Assembly (NCBI RefSeq): GCF_013284055.1 | Contig: NZ_CP054143.1 | Location: forward strand, 1,984,001-2,048,000 | DNA: 64,000 nt | Source of the DNA: Deefgea piscis | GTDB lineage: Bacteria > Pseudomonadota > Gammaproteobacteria > Burkholderiales > Chitinibacteraceae | Direction: 5' to 3' | Shown here: positions 10,203 to 18,868 of the stretch, one piece after another | Position numbering within the stretch: the stretch's first letter is position 1 | Layout of the letters: every line of letters starts with the position of its first letter | Position numbers and translations under genes: made by a program | Notes under the pieces: model-generated | Database searches by the model: none | What the model was told of the DNA's origin: nothing | What the model saw: only the letters and a program-made list of their open reading frames with translations

Positions 10203-10298
10203 TTCGAAGTCGTTCAACAAAAGTTTTTTTGCCGCGTGTTCTTGTCATTGAACTTTTGTACGAGTACTTATTTCTGAATTTCTAATTTTGAAGCCAAT

Positions 10299-11372
10299 AT
10301 GTCGCGCCCGATCCAAGCTCGCTTTAATTCACTCGCCTTAGCGCACAATTATCAATTGATTCGGCAAAGCGCACCGACGTCACGCGTTTTTGCGGTGATT
10401 AAGGCCAATGCCTATGGGCATGGTGTACAGCGAGTAGTCGAGGCATTACCCGATGCCGATGGTTTTGCGATTTTAGAAATCAATGCGGCGATGGATTTGC
10501 GGCGCTTTGGCGTTCAGCAGCCCATTTTGCTGTTGGAAGGGGTGTTTAGTGCGGCTGAATTAACGGCGTGCGCCGAATTTGATTTAGCCATTGCATTGCA
10601 TTTGCCATTGCATATTGAATGGTTAGAACAGGCACAATTATCGCGGCCGATTGCGGTTTTTCTCAAGCTCAATACCGGCATGAATCGCTTGGGATTTCCT
10701 GCCGAATCGGCGCCAGCTTGGGCAGAACGCTTGGCGCGCTGCCCCAATGTCGCCAGCGTGACGGTGATGACGCACTTTGCCTGCGCTGATGAGCCAAGCA
10801 AAGGCATTGAGCGCCAGTGGCTGCGATTTATTGCCGCAACGCAATCGTTGGCATTACCGACATCGTCGGCCAATTCGGCGGCGATATTTGCGTATCCGCA
10901 AACGCATGGCACGTGGGTGCGGCCTGGGCTGGCACTGTATGGTTCATCGCCATTTAGTGATCAATCGGCGGCGAGCTTAGGGTTACAAACGGTGATGTCG
11001 CTGTGCTCGGAAGTGATTGCCACGCAAACCGTCGCGGCAGGCGAATCGGTGGGTTATGGGGCGACCTTTATTGCGCCTGCGCCGATGAAAATCGGTATTG
11101 TGGCTTGCGGTTATGCCGATGGTTACCCACGGCATGCGCCGACAGGTACGCCAGTGTGGGTAGCCGGGCAAAAAACGCGTCTACTCGGACGCGTTTCTAT
11201 GGATATGCTGTGTATTGATTTAACGCCATGGCCTGAGCTTGATGTTGGTAGCTCAGTTGAGCTGTGGGGCGAGCATTTACCGATTGATGAGGTCGCGAGT
11301 GCTGCGGGGACTTTAAGTTATGAATTAATGTGCGCGATAGCTGCGCGCGTGCCAGTGCAGACGCAACGCTAA
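10299..11372 (+). CDS. alr: Alanine racemase, biosynthetic type
   Basis: 357 residues, the normal size for Alr, a PLP enzyme of the cytoplasm that makes D-alanine for peptidoglycan. The PLP lysine is Lys35 in the signature AVIKANAYGHG. The second catalytic residue, Tyr253, is in SVGYGATF. The substrate-binding segment ARCPNVASVTVMTHFACAD and the C-terminal beta-domain motif LGRVSMDMLCIDL are present. The gene follows the dedA gene after 96 bp and stands on its own. Nothing unusual was seen in the reading frame. Confidence 0.95.
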   Translation: MSRPIQARFNSLALAHNYQLIRQSAPTSRVFAVIKANAYGHGVQRVVEALPDADGFAILEINAAMDLRRFGVQQPILLLEGVFSAAELTACAEFDLAIALHLPLHIEWLEQAQLSRPIAVFLKLNTGMNRLGFPAESAPAWAERLARCPNVASVTVMTHFACADEPSKGIERQWLRFIAATQSLALPTSSANSAAIFAYPQTHGTWVRPGLALYGSSPFSDQSAASLGLQTVMSLCSEVIATQTVAAGESVGYGATFIAPAPMKIGIVACGYADGYPRHAPTGTPVWVAGQKTRLLGRVSMDMLCIDLTPWPELDVGSSVELWGEHLPIDEVASAAGTLSYELMCAIAARVPVQTQR

Positions 11373-11706
11373 GTGGAGTGTGGCATTGTGTATAGATCAT
11401 GTTGGGTTTGAATTGCGGCGCGATAATAAATCGGTATAAAAAACTGCGTATTTATCGGCGTGCATTCAAAAGTATTAACTCATTCCAGAAAGTTATAAAA
11501 CGCGATAGGCGCTACCGCGAATTTAATGTTTTTGCATTCTATTTTTAGCGACTGTTGTAATTAGAGCTATTTATATATTTTATTTCTGTCGCAGTTTCTC
11601 GTTTTAAATAAATTCTTCATAAATCAATTCAATTGCCACTCCCCAAGCAGGGGGGCTTCCTTTACAATTAGTCTGTTTCTTTTAATCCCGCCCTGCAGGT
11701 TGAATC
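11373..11706. other. Intergenic region upstream of lysC
   Basis: 334 bp without a gene. It is A/T-rich in the second half and holds a short G/C palindromic patch around 11640-11656 (CCCC..GGGG). A TACAAT hexamer at 11663-11668 could be a -10 element, but the nearest TTGCCA is 24 bp upstream, too far for a normal promoter. I looked for an L-box (lysine riboswitch) pattern and saw no convincing one. The ribosome site for lysC is the GCAGG just before the ATG. Confidence 0.4.
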
Positions 11707-12933
11707 ATGGCATTGATCGTCCAGAAATACGGTGGCACATCGGTGGGTACGACCGACCGAATTAAAAATGTGGCTCGCCGCGTCGCCAAACATAAAGCAC
11801 AAGGTCACGATATTGTTGTCGTGCTGTCTGCCATGTCTGGTGAAACCAATCGTTTGATTGGCCTCGCTAAAGAAATGCAAGTCAATCCTGATCCGCGTGA
11901 GCTCGATGTGATCGTCTCGACCGGTGAGCAGGTCACAATTGGCTTGCTGGTCATGGCTTTGAAAGACATCGGCATCGATGCGATTTCATATACTGGCGCC
12001 CAAGTGAAAATCTTGACCGATAGCGCGCACACCAAAGCACGTATTCAGCATATTGATGATGCCAATATGCGTGCTGATTTAAGTGCCGGTAAAGTGGTCG
12101 TGGTTGCAGGCTTTCAAGGTGTTGATCCTGATGGCAACATCACGACTTTGGGTCGTGGTGGTTCAGACACCACCGGTGTGGCTTTAGCTGCAGCATTAAA
12201 AGCCGATGAGTGCCAAATCTATACTGACGTGGATGGGGTTTACACCACCGACCCACGCGTGGTGCCAGAAGCGAAAAAACTAACAACGATTACTTTTGAA
12301 GAAATGCTGGAAATGGCCAGCCTGGGTTCAAAAGTATTGCAAATTCGCTCAGTTGAATTTGCTGGTAAATATAATGTGAAATTGCGCGTGTTGTCTTCCT
12401 TCCAAGAAGAAGGCGAGGGCACGCTGATTACCTTCGAGGAAGACTCTACCGTGGAAAAACCAGTCATCTCCGGCATCGCCTTTAATCGTGACGAAGCCCG
12501 TGTCAACGTTATTGGTGTTCCTGATAAGCCCGGTATCGCTTACCAAATTTTGGGCCCAGTGGCCGATGCTAATATTGATGTCGACATGATTATCCAAAAT
12601 GTCGGTCAAGACGGTACAACCGATTTCTCGTTCACGGTACCTAAAGGTGAGCTAGCGCGCACGATTAAGGTTCTGGAAGGCGTGCAAAGCCATATCGGTG
12701 GTAAATCGGTATCGGGCGACGACAAAATCTGTAAAGTGTCTATCGTTGGTGTGGGAATGCGCTCACACGTTGGTGTGGCCTCAACGATGTTCCGCACATT
12801 GGCTGAAGAAGGTATCAATATTCAAATGATTTCGACGTCTGAAATCAAAATTTCTGTCGTTTTAGACGAGAAATACTTGGAATTGGCCGTGCGTGTATTG
12901 CATAAAGCGTTTGGTTTAGACCGTACGGTGTAA
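11707..12933 (+). CDS. lysC: Aspartate kinase
   Basis: 408 residues, typical of the monofunctional class II aspartokinase that phosphorylates aspartate at the entry to lysine, threonine, methionine and diaminopimelate synthesis. The N-terminal kinase domain starts with KYGGTSVG (residues 7-14) and includes the glycine-rich [19 protein letters not shown] segment and [13 protein letters not shown]. Two ACT regulatory domains occupy roughly residues 265-405 ([21 protein letters not shown] and [19 protein letters not shown]), so feedback control by lysine and/or threonine is expected. An internal start giving a separate beta subunit, known in some bacteria, is possible but not shown by the sequence. 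Confidence 0.96.
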   Translation: MALIVQKYGGTSVGTTDRIKNVARRVAKHKAQGHDIVVVLSAMSGETNRLIGLAKEMQVNPDPRELDVIVSTGEQVTIGLLVMALKDIGIDAISYTGAQVKILTDSAHTKARIQHIDDANMRADLSAGKVVVVAGFQGVDPDGNITTLGRGGSDTTGVALAAALKADECQIYTDVDGVYTTDPRVVPEAKKLTTITFEEMLEMASLGSKVLQIRSVEFAGKYNVKLRVLSSFQEEGEGTLITFEEDSTVEKPVISGIAFNRDEARVNVIGVPDKPGIAYQILGPVADANIDVDMIIQNVGQDGTTDFSFTVPKGELARTIKVLEGVQSHIGGKSVSGDDKICKVSIVGVGMRSHVGVASTMFRTLAEEGINIQMISTSEIKISVVLDEKYLELAVRVLHKAFGLDRTV

Positions 12934-13068
12934 TTTAAGCGCTGATTGAGTGTTGCTTTTGGCTGCGCCATTTAAAAATGTCGTTTCAGGCTAAAAAATA
13001 CACTTGTTGTAAAATCAGTAGCTTACGTAGTTAATCGACATTTCATCAGAAATTTTCAAGTAGAAGTG

Positions 13069-13097
13069 TTGACGGAGGCCGATAGTGTGTATATTAT
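13069..13097 (+). promoter_or_regulatory. Predicted sigma-70 promoter of the tRNA cluster
   Basis: TTGACG at 13069-13074 and TATTAT at 13092-13097 are separated by exactly 17 bp. The expected transcription start near 13104 is only about 9 nt before the mature 5' end of tRNA-Ser. It is the only good promoter seen before the five tRNA genes. Confidence 0.7.
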
Positions 13098-13112
13098 TCG
13101 GTCTCCCTGAAC

Positions 13113-13204
13113 GGAGATGTGGATGAGTGGCTGAAATCACCGCCCTGCTAAGGCGACATACGGGGTAACCTGTATCGAGGGTTCGAATCCCTCCGTCTCC
13201 GCCA
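13113..13204 (+). tRNA. tRNA-Ser(GCU)
   Basis: The 92-nt gene folds as a class II tRNA with a long variable arm. The acceptor arm GGAGATG pairs with CGTCTCC, followed by the discriminator G and an encoded CCA. The anticodon GCT is at 13147-13149 in the loop CTGCTAA, and the T-loop GGTTCGAATCC is canonical. It is the first of five tRNA genes. Confidence 0.97.
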
Positions 13205-13224
13205 GGATCTTTAAGTTGTACAGT

Positions 13225-13301
13225 GCGCCCGTAGCTCAGTTGGATAGAGTATCTGGCTACGAACCAGAGGGTCGGGCGTTCGAATCGCTCCGGGCGCACC
13301 A
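13225..13301 (+). tRNA. tRNA-Arg(ACG)
   Basis: 77 nt including an encoded CCA. The acceptor arm GCGCCCG pairs with CGGGCGC, the D-loop has AGTTGGATAGA and the anticodon ACG is at 13259-13261. The wobble A is expected to be edited to inosine by TadA. The sequence is identical to the copy at 13438-13514. Confidence 0.97.
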
Positions 13302-13322
13302 ACACTTAAAGCGTTTTACCGA

Positions 13323-13398
13323 GTCTCCATCGTCTAGAGGCCTAGGACACTGCCCTTTCACGGCGGCGACCGGGGTTCGAATCCCCGTGGAGACGCCA
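13323..13398 (+). tRNA. tRNA-Glu(UUC)
   Basis: 76 nt with an encoded CCA. The acceptor arm GTCTCCA pairs with TGGAGAC, and the anticodon TTC lies at 13357-13359. It differs from the second tRNA-Glu gene at 13583 in the acceptor and D arms while the anticodon and T arms are nearly the same. Confidence 0.97.
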
Positions 13399-13437
13399 AC
13401 TGTCGAGTTGGTGAGTTTTAAAAGTTTGAAATACAGT

Positions 13438-13514
13438 GCGCCCGTAGCTCAGTTGGATAGAGTATCTGGCTACGAACCAGAGGGTCGGGCGTTCGAATCG
13501 CTCCGGGCGCACCA
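13438..13514 (+). tRNA. tRNA-Arg(ACG), second identical copy
   Basis: A base-for-base duplicate of 13225-13301, anticodon ACG at 13472-13474, CCA encoded. About 13 bases of 5' flank are partly shared as well (a short ACAGTGCGCCC-type leader), which points to tandem duplication of a tRNA-Arg/tRNA-Glu pair. Confidence 0.97.
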
Positions 13515-13582
13515 ATTTCTTACTATTGCATTAAATGCATTTTTGATCAAATTTTTTTATATTTGACCTTATTTGCAACACA

Positions 13583-13657
13583 GTCCCTATAGTTTAGCGG
13601 TTAGAACACTGCCCTTTCACGGCGGCGGCCGGGGTTCGATTCCCCGTGGGGACGCCA
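13583..13657 (+). tRNA. tRNA-Glu(UUC), second copy
   Basis: 75 nt with an encoded CCA. The acceptor arm GTCCCTA pairs with TGGGGAC, and the anticodon TTC is at 13616-13618. It is the last gene of the cluster and is followed within 13 bp by a strong hairpin terminator. Confidence 0.96.
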
Positions 13658-13669
13658 GAATTCGAATAG

Positions 13670-13704
13670 AAAACGACTTAAGCGCGAGCTAAGTCGTTTT
13701 TTAT
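13670..13704 (+). terminator. Rho-independent terminator of the tRNA cluster
   Basis: An 11-bp stem AAAACGACTTA / TAAGTCGTTTT with a nine-base loop is followed by further T residues. Confidence 0.88.
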
Positions 13705-13938
13705 TGCCTGTCACTTTCATCACCCGATGATTTCGCGCTCAGACAGGGTTAATCGATGTCTTTTGTCCGCTTTGCCTACCAATTCAATCAATTCAATCCA
13801 ATCAAGCCGTGTACTCGCAAGGCATGTCTTACAATTTGATGATTTTTTGCGACGCTACGCGCGAATTCAGTCTCGCTACGCTGTCAGCTGGGTTTAAATC
13901 AGGTACATTACGCTTAAATCAAGAATAAGGATGAGACA

Positions 13939-14262
13939 GTGAAAAAAAATAATCTAGTGCTGGCAGGTTTGCTGTGTTTGAGTTTGATGGCTTGTGGTGA
14001 AAAGCCTGCTGAGACGCCAATTGACGCCAATTCGGTTGATCCAAAATATCAAAATCCATTATTGAATATCGATCCCGCCCAATTTAGCGCGGTGCTGGGT
14101 GAGTGTGGCAAAGTGCTATACGCCGCTTCAGCGCCGACCGATGAGACTTGTCGCAACGACGTGAAAGCCAGAGCGGCTAAGCAAGGCATTATGCTCACCG
14201 ATACGCATTTGAATGAACCATTGGTGCATGACCGTTATCAATACAGCACGCGAGCGCAGTAA
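13939..14262 (+). CDS. Small putative lipoprotein of unknown function
   Basis: 107 residues starting with GTG, which has a good ribosome site (AAGGA, 8 nt upstream). A short basic start and hydrophobic core end in the lipobox LMAC, so Cys19 is probably lipidated and the protein sits in the cell envelope. The mature part contains two further cysteines (in LGECGK and ETCRND) that could form a disulfide. I recognise no known domain; small proteins of this kind occur beside many Neisseriales genes. It stands alone between the tRNA cluster and the haem locus, and is followed by a terminator. A/T-rich start codons include a run of eight A. Confidence 0.75.
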   Translation: MKKNNLVLAGLLCLSLMACGEKPAETPIDANSVDPKYQNPLLNIDPAQFSAVLGECGKVLYAASAPTDETCRNDVKARAAKQGIMLTDTHLNEPLVHDRYQYSTRAQ

Positions 14263-14291
14263 GTTTAGTGCGTGCATTATTTCTCGAATTG

Positions 14292-14330
14292 AAAAAAGGG
14301 TGCAGTTCTTGATGAACTACACCCTTTTTT
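14292..14330. terminator. Bidirectional rho-independent terminator
   Basis: A hairpin with an AAAAAAGGGTG / CACCCTTTTTT base and a GCAGTTC / GAACT upper stem lies between the convergent lipoprotein gene and the NAD(P)-binding protein gene. A-rich and T-rich arms allow it to serve both strands. Confidence 0.85.
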
Positions 14331-14388
14331 AATGCCTAAGCTCAACGCTGCGGCGAAAACGCTCGATCAACAGCCATCTGTTAGCGGT

Positions 14389-15033
14389 TTATTTTTTTCC
14401 TAAAACGGTGATGACTTTTCGGCGGTTATCTGTACGTAAAGCCAGCGCTAGCAAGGCTTGCGCCGCGTCGGCGCGTGGCAAATAATCGCAGCTGTCTTGC
14501 GCGTTTGTGGTTTCATCTTCAATCACATAGTGGCCAGTGGCCGCTTGATGCGTGAGCCCGCCGGGACGAACAATTAGCCAATCTAGCTGGCTGCGACGTA
14601 AATGCTGTTCGGCGCGGGTTTTCGCTTGCAGCGCTTCGCCCAATGCCGCTTGCGCTGCTGGTGATAAACGTGGCCATTGTTCATCGCAGCCCAAAGACGT
14701 CAGCAACACAAATCGACATGCATGACTGGCTTGCTGCGCGGCATTAATGGCATTGATATTGCCTATCTCGTCAACACGGCGGCCTTCTGCATTCTTGCCG
14801 CCAAGTAGACTAATTAATAAAGGCGCACCAGCCGCTGCAATGGCATTTTGGCAGTCATTCAAATTAAACGCATCGCCGTGCAAAATGGTCACGCCGGCAG
14901 CAGCCAGTGCTTGGGTGTCGCGACCAGCGCGCACCATGCAGGCAACGCGCAAGCCTTGGCGGCGGGCGTGTTGCACTAAATGCCAGCCAGTATTGGCCGC
15001 GCCTCCCAAAATCAATAGATCGTGTTGTTTCAT
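14389..15033 (-). CDS. NAD(P)-binding Rossmann-fold protein (atypical SDR, NmrA/YwnB-like) in the hut operon
   Basis: 214 residues. The N-terminus LLILGGAANTGWHLVQHARR is a Rossmann glycine motif, and later segments (VTILHGDAFN, LLTSLGCDE, DWLIVRPGGLT) match NAD(P)H-dependent isomerase/reductase-like atypical short-chain dehydrogenases. The usual catalytic YxxxK pair of classical SDRs is not evident. The gene overlaps hutX by 4 nt (ATGA), so it is translationally coupled to a haem-handling protein and lies downstream of hutW. In Vibrio-type loci the third gene is hutZ, which this protein does not resemble. A role as electron donor or flavin reductase in haem breakdown is inference from position only. 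Confidence 0.8.
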   Translation of the reverse strand: MKQHDLLILGGAANTGWHLVQHARRQGLRVACMVRAGRDTQALAAAGVTILHGDAFNLNDCQNAIAAAGAPLLISLLGGKNAEGRRVDEIGNINAINAAQQASHACRFVLLTSLGCDEQWPRLSPAAQAALGEALQAKTRAEQHLRRSQLDWLIVRPGGLTHQAATGHYVIEDETTNAQDSCDYLPRADAAQALLALALRTDNRRKVITVLGKK

Positions 15034-15554
15034 GCTAATTCACAATATTGCGCGGCAAATTGGCGTAATGCATCGAGCTGATCTTGGCGTAGTTCGCCAG
15101 CTTCATTACGACCAACAAAGATTTTAAACATTGGGTCGCCATTTAAATTGCAAAAAATAAGGCAAGCTGTTGGCTTATTCATAAATGGGCGCTCAATCCA
15201 ATAGATGGCGCTGCATTGGCTAAAGCGTAAATGGCCGTGTAAACCAGTGCTGTTTTTCCAGTTATAAAACCCGTGACTGACTTCGCCGTAGGGGAGCGGG
15301 CCGGTAAATTCTAAAATCGCATCATTGCTATTACTGATCACCGTCACGCTGCTGTGCCAAGCATGCATCATGTCCAATAGCGGGACAAACTGGCTGCCAG
15401 CCATTTTTTGCCACAGGGTGTTAGGCAGGCATTCGATCACGGTTTGTAGCGGGCACGCGAGGCTATCGGCCAATTGCTCTAAAACAATTCCTGGGTTTTT
15501 AGCTAGGCGGTTTTGTAGCGCTTCGATTTGTTCGGTATTTAAAGTTGGGTTCAT
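15030..15554 (-). CDS. hutX: Haem utilisation cytoplasmic carrier HutX/ChuX family
   Basis: 174 residues from the ATG at 15554, chosen because a GGAG ribosome site precedes it; the open frame extends further upstream into hutW without a better start. The region from LDMMHAWHSSVTVI to the end (GPLPYGEVSHGFYNW, LHGHLRFSQCSAIYWIERPF, CLIFCNLNGDPMFKIFVGR) is characteristic of the HutX/ChuX fold, which binds haem in the cytoplasm and passes it to a haem-degrading enzyme. It lies 17 bp downstream of hutW and overlaps the NAD(P)-binding protein gene, so the three form one operon. Fur control is expected from the box upstream of hutW. Confidence 0.9.
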   Translation of the reverse strand: MNPTLNTEQIEALQNRLAKNPGIVLEQLADSLACPLQTVIECLPNTLWQKMAGSQFVPLLDMMHAWHSSVTVISNSNDAILEFTGPLPYGEVSHGFYNWKNSTGLHGHLRFSQCSAIYWIERPFMNKPTACLIFCNLNGDPMFKIFVGRNEAGELRQDQLDALRQFAAQYCELA

Positions 15555-15571
15555 GGTGGCTCCAGACAGCA

Positions 15572-16837
15572 TTAAAGTAATACAGCAAGTTCGCGGGTGA
15601 GTGTTGGCGACCAGAATCGGCCAGCAATACTCAGTGCGGCGTGTTGGCCATCGATGTTGAGTAAGCCTGCGACTTGCCAATCATTGATTTTTTCTAGCGC
15701 AGCGGGGTAGGCGGCGAGTCGCTCGAGTGACAACACGCCGCGATCAAGTTCGCCCTGAATCTGGCCGAAAATGCGTTTTTTATCGCTCACGCCGGCGATA
15801 TAGCTCAAAGGTTTGCTGGTGCTGGCCAAATAAGCCGCTAATTCGCCCTGCACTTGATAGCTCAAACCCGAGTGGCAGCCGCCCGCGCCCGAGCCAAAGG
15901 CGAGGCAGTCGTGGCCGGTTTTAATCGCGCTGTTGTAGCGGTTGCGCTCGTTTTTTTGCGGATTGGCAAAATGACTATTACTCACTTGCACCCAACCGGC
16001 CGCTTGCATTTTATGCACGGCGTAGGCGTATTGACGTGCTTGTGTGGCCAAATCAGGCAAAGGCTTGAGCGCGCCTTTTGCTATCATGCGATTGATCGGC
16101 AAAGACGGAAAAGCGTTAAACGCATAAATATCCAGTCCTGAAAGCCCTAAAGACAAAGCCACATCCAGATCGTGCGTCCATTTCTCATCATCTTGGCCCG
16201 GTAGGCCAAGCATTAAATCGGCCACAATCACGGCATCACAGTCTTGGCATAAAGCGCGCAAATAATCCGCAGCCGCTTCACCGCTATGGTGGCGGCCTAA
16301 ACGGCGGCGCAGTTGGCTATCAAAACTTTGCACGCCAATCGAGATCCGATTGGCGCCCGCCGCGAGGCAAGCGTTGACTTTGTCGCGATCAAAATGCGAA
16401 ATCCGCCCTTCGATGGTGATTTCGCAATCATCTGTCAGTGGCAAATACTGGCGAGCGGCGCTCAATAGTCGCGTTAAATCGTTGGCGGATAATGCCGTTG
16501 GCGTGCCGCCGCCAAAATACAGCGCTTGAATACTACCGCCAGCAGGGCGAGTGCTGGCGTCTTGAGCGAGCTCGGCAATCAAGCGATCGACATAGGGCGT
16601 GCCGTGTTTTTCTTGCCATGCATTGCGATAAAAACCGCAGAACACACAATGATTGGCACAAAATGGGATATGAAAATAAGCCAAAGCGCCGTCGCTAATG
16701 GCCGCTTGCGTTAGCGTGGCTTGCATCTGCGGCCATTGCTCAGCAGGAATCGGATTGGCGCCCCACATCGGCATTAGTGCTTTGCGCTCTTGAAAAGCGT
16801 CGGGTAATACATCGTTGTTGCAGGTGAATGGCTTCAT
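15572..16837 (-). CDS. hutW: Haem anaerobic degradation radical SAM methyltransferase ChuW/HutW
   Basis: 421 residues. The radical SAM cluster motif CxxxCxxC is at Cys60, Cys64 and Cys67 (HIPFCANHCVFCGFY), with the SAM-binding GGGTPTAL segment downstream and a coproporphyrinogen-III-oxidase-like (HemN/HemW-related) body, including ISIGVQSFDSQLRRRLGR. ChuW-type enzymes open the haem ring without oxygen and release iron. Placement next to hutX and the hmu importer separates it from HemW, a close relative. The start ATG lies 17 bp downstream of a near-perfect Fur box, so repression by iron is expected. Confidence 0.9.
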   Translation of the reverse strand: MKPFTCNNDVLPDAFQERKALMPMWGANPIPAEQWPQMQATLTQAAISDGALAYFHIPFCANHCVFCGFYRNAWQEKHGTPYVDRLIAELAQDASTRPAGGSIQALYFGGGTPTALSANDLTRLLSAARQYLPLTDDCEITIEGRISHFDRDKVNACLAAGANRISIGVQSFDSQLRRRLGRHHSGEAAADYLRALCQDCDAVIVADLMLGLPGQDDEKWTHDLDVALSLGLSGLDIYAFNAFPSLPINRMIAKGALKPLPDLATQARQYAYAVHKMQAAGWVQVSNSHFANPQKNERNRYNSAIKTGHDCLAFGSGAGGCHSGLSYQVQGELAAYLASTSKPLSYIAGVSDKKRIFGQIQGELDRGVLSLERLAAYPAALEKINDWQVAGLLNIDGQHAALSIAGRFWSPTLTRELAVLL

Positions 16838-16853
16838 GGCTTTGGGTTTAAAT

Positions 16854-16872
16854 GTTAATGATATTCATTATC
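16854..16872. promoter_or_regulatory. Fur box upstream of hutW
   Basis: GTTAATGATATTCATTATC matches 17 of 19 positions of the consensus GATAATGATAATCATTATC. It lies 17-35 bp upstream of the hutW start on the minus strand, where it would block the promoter when iron is plentiful. Confidence 0.85.
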
Positions 16873-17063
16873 ATTTGAATTGCATTAAATTTTTTGATTT
16901 AAATCAATTCAAATCCGATCGAGGCTGAACAATAGTGATCAACTGACTTGCGATTGTGGCAGGGCACTACTTGCTGGTTACGCTGGGTTTGGCGATCCAA
17001 CGCGCTGGATGCTCCGCCTCAACGAGGCGTCACGCCGTCCTTAGCGGGTGGCGATAGGGTAGC

Positions 17064-17852
17064 TTAACCGTCAAATAACACCAAAGGCCGCTGTGGGTCT
17101 TGCGGATGGGTGATCACGGTGGCGGCGAGTTGATACGTTTGCTGTAAATGTTCAGGGGTTAAAACATCTTGGGGTATACCGCTGGCAATAATGTCACCCT
17201 TGGCCAGCATGGCAATACGGCTACAGTAGCGTGCGGCCAAATTCACATCATGTAACACCGCAACCACGGCAATGCCGGCCTCTCGTGTGAGTTTTTGCGC
17301 CGCAGCCAAGAGGCCATGTTGATGCAATGGATCTAAACTCGACGTTGGCTCATCCAGCAATACACAGCGATATTCTCCCACTTGTTGCGCTGCCAAGGCT
17401 TGCACCAACACACGGGCAAATTGCACGCGCTGCTGCTCGCCACCGGATAAAGTCGGGTAGCGCCGCCCAGTGAGGTGGCTAACATCCGCCCATTGCTGCG
17501 CCGCATGCGCCACCTCGGCCACCGTGCTGGGCGATAATTCGGCAAACGGATACGCGCCCATGGCAATCACTTCATCGACCGATAAATTAAACCCCAGCCC
17601 GGGATTTTGCGGCAAAACGGCACGAACACGCGCCAATTGCTGGCTGTCGAACTCACGGACATCTTGCCCAGCCCAGCGCACATGGCCGTGCTGGGGCGTC
17701 AGCTCGCCTGAAAGTAAAGACAGCAGTGTGGATTTGCCTGCGCCATTGGCGCCCAAAATCGCGGTGAATTCGCCAGCAGGAATCGCCAATGACACTTGAT
17801 TTAAAATCGGCCGATGGCAGCGTGCAAAAGAAACTTGATCGAGAGTTAACAT
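17064..17852 (-). CDS. hmuV: Haem ABC transporter ATP-binding protein
   Basis: 262 residues of a typical HmuV/BtuD-type ATPase: Walker A GANGAGKST near residue 35, Q-loop segment AVLPQNPGLGF, signature LSGGEQQRVQFAR, Walker B CVLLDEPTSSLDP, and the switch histidine in AVLHDVNLAARY. It powers haem import through HmuU. It is the last gene of the hmuTUV group and starts 8 bp after the permease stop. Between this gene and hutW there are 226 bp with no gene, containing the hutW Fur box and a short inverted G/C-rich patch near 17010-17045. Confidence 0.93.
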   Translation of the reverse strand: MLTLDQVSFARCHRPILNQVSLAIPAGEFTAILGANGAGKSTLLSLLSGELTPQHGHVRWAGQDVREFDSQQLARVRAVLPQNPGLGFNLSVDEVIAMGAYPFAELSPSTVAEVAHAAQQWADVSHLTGRRYPTLSGGEQQRVQFARVLVQALAAQQVGEYRCVLLDEPTSSLDPLHQHGLLAAAQKLTREAGIAVVAVLHDVNLAARYCSRIAMLAKGDIIASGIPQDVLTPEHLQQTYQLAATVITHPQDPQRPLVLFDG

Positions 17853-17860
17853 AAATCAGC

Positions 17861-18868
17861 TTAAGACTTGCGGCTAAGTAATAGCCAAAGAAAAAACGGC
17901 CCGCCAATCAAGCTAGTGACGACGCCAATGGGGAGCTCGGCCGGTGCCACAGCGATGCGGGCGATATAGTCGGCGAGCACTAAAGCGATAGCACCGAGTA
18001 ACAATGAAGCCGGTAATAAGCGCCGATGATCGGCACCCAACAGCATGCGCGCGCAATGCGGCACCACCAAACCAACAAAACCAATGCCACCGGTGGCGGC
18101 GACTAAGGGGCCAATTAATAGCGCCACTAATACAATTAATTTGCGGCGTAAGCCTTTAATCGCAAAACCCAGATGCAAGGCTTCGCGCTCACCGAGCAGT
18201 AGCGCATTCATGGCGCGCCAATAGCGCATAATCCAGATTGAAATCAGCAATAAAAAGGGCGCAAGCATCGCCAAGCGTTGCCAGCTGGCGCCAGCTAAAC
18301 TACCCATATTCCAAAAAGTCAGGCTACGTAATTGATTGTCATCGGCCAGATAAGTAAATAGCCCCATCAAGCTGCCACAAATGGCGTTAATCGCAATACC
18401 CGCGAGTAATAAACCGGCCATGCCGGCGTAACGCCGACCAAGGTGATACGCCAAAGCGGTGGCTAAAATACTGCCTAAAAATGCCGCAGGCGCTAAAATC
18501 GCAAAACTACCCCCTCCCAGTACAATCGCACAGACCGCACCCAGAGAAGCGCCGGACGATATACCTATGAGTCCGGGTTCAGCCAATGGATTGCGAAACA
18601 GCGCTTGCATTGTCGCCCCCGCTAACGCCAAAACGCCGCCGGCTAAAGCGGCAAACAGCACGCGGGGCAAACGGATTTCTAGCAAAACATCGCGCCAAAA
18701 CTGCTGCTCATCGTTCAATTTTTGCGCCGTGTTGAACAACAAACTCGGGATGGCATTGAGGGGAATTTGCACCGTACCGTGGCTAGCGGTAAAGATGAGC
18801 AAGGCGAGTAACACGCCGACGGCCAACAGCCAGTTAATTGAATGGGTAAACTGAAGTCGACAGCACAT
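17861..18868 (-). CDS. hmuU: Haem ABC transporter permease (FecCD family)
   Basis: 335 residues with about ten transmembrane helices. The FecCD hallmarks are present: LPRVLFAALAGGVLALAGATMQALFRNPLAEPGLIG, the AGIAINAICGSLMG helix, and the C-terminal FVGLVVPHCARMLLGADHRRLLP coupling loop. It forms the inner-membrane channel for haem together with HmuV. The start overlaps the hmuT stop by one base (TAATG). No defect was seen. Confidence 0.93.
   Translation of the reverse strand: MCCRLQFTHSINWLLAVGVLLALLIFTASHGTVQIPLNAIPSLLFNTAQKLNDEQQFWRDVLLEIRLPRVLFAALAGGVLALAGATMQALFRNPLAEPGLIGISSGASLGAVCAIVLGGGSFAILAPAAFLGSILATALAYHLGRRYAGMAGLLLAGIAINAICGSLMGLFTYLADDNQLRSLTFWNMGSLAGASWQRLAMLAPFLLLISIWIMRYWRAMNALLLGEREALHLGFAIKGLRRKLIVLVALLIGPLVAATGGIGFVGLVVPHCARMLLGADHRRLLPASLLLGAIALVLADYIARIAVAPAELPIGVVTSLIGGPFFLWLLLSRKS

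Noticed and set aside
10217-10259. ACAAAAGTT / AACTTTTGT inverted repeat after the DedA gene as a further copy of the CAAAAGTTT hairpin family
   Set aside because: Only the nine-base arms are similar; the loop does not match the copies at 26490 and 32510, and there is no T tract after it, so it is not counted as a copy or as a terminator.
11373-11706. Lysine riboswitch before lysC
   Set aside because: I did not find the conserved L-box helices or a terminator/anti-terminator pair; control may be at the enzyme level through ACT domains.
13015-13305. 96-codon reading frame on the minus strand through tRNA-Ser and tRNA-Arg
   Set aside because: It is antisense to tRNA genes; such frames are well-known false predictions (PERFERPTL... 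type).
13216-13566. 116-codon frame on the plus strand through three tRNA genes
   Set aside because: It reads through tRNA-Arg, tRNA-Glu and tRNA-Arg and repeats the same peptide for the duplicated tRNA-Arg copies.
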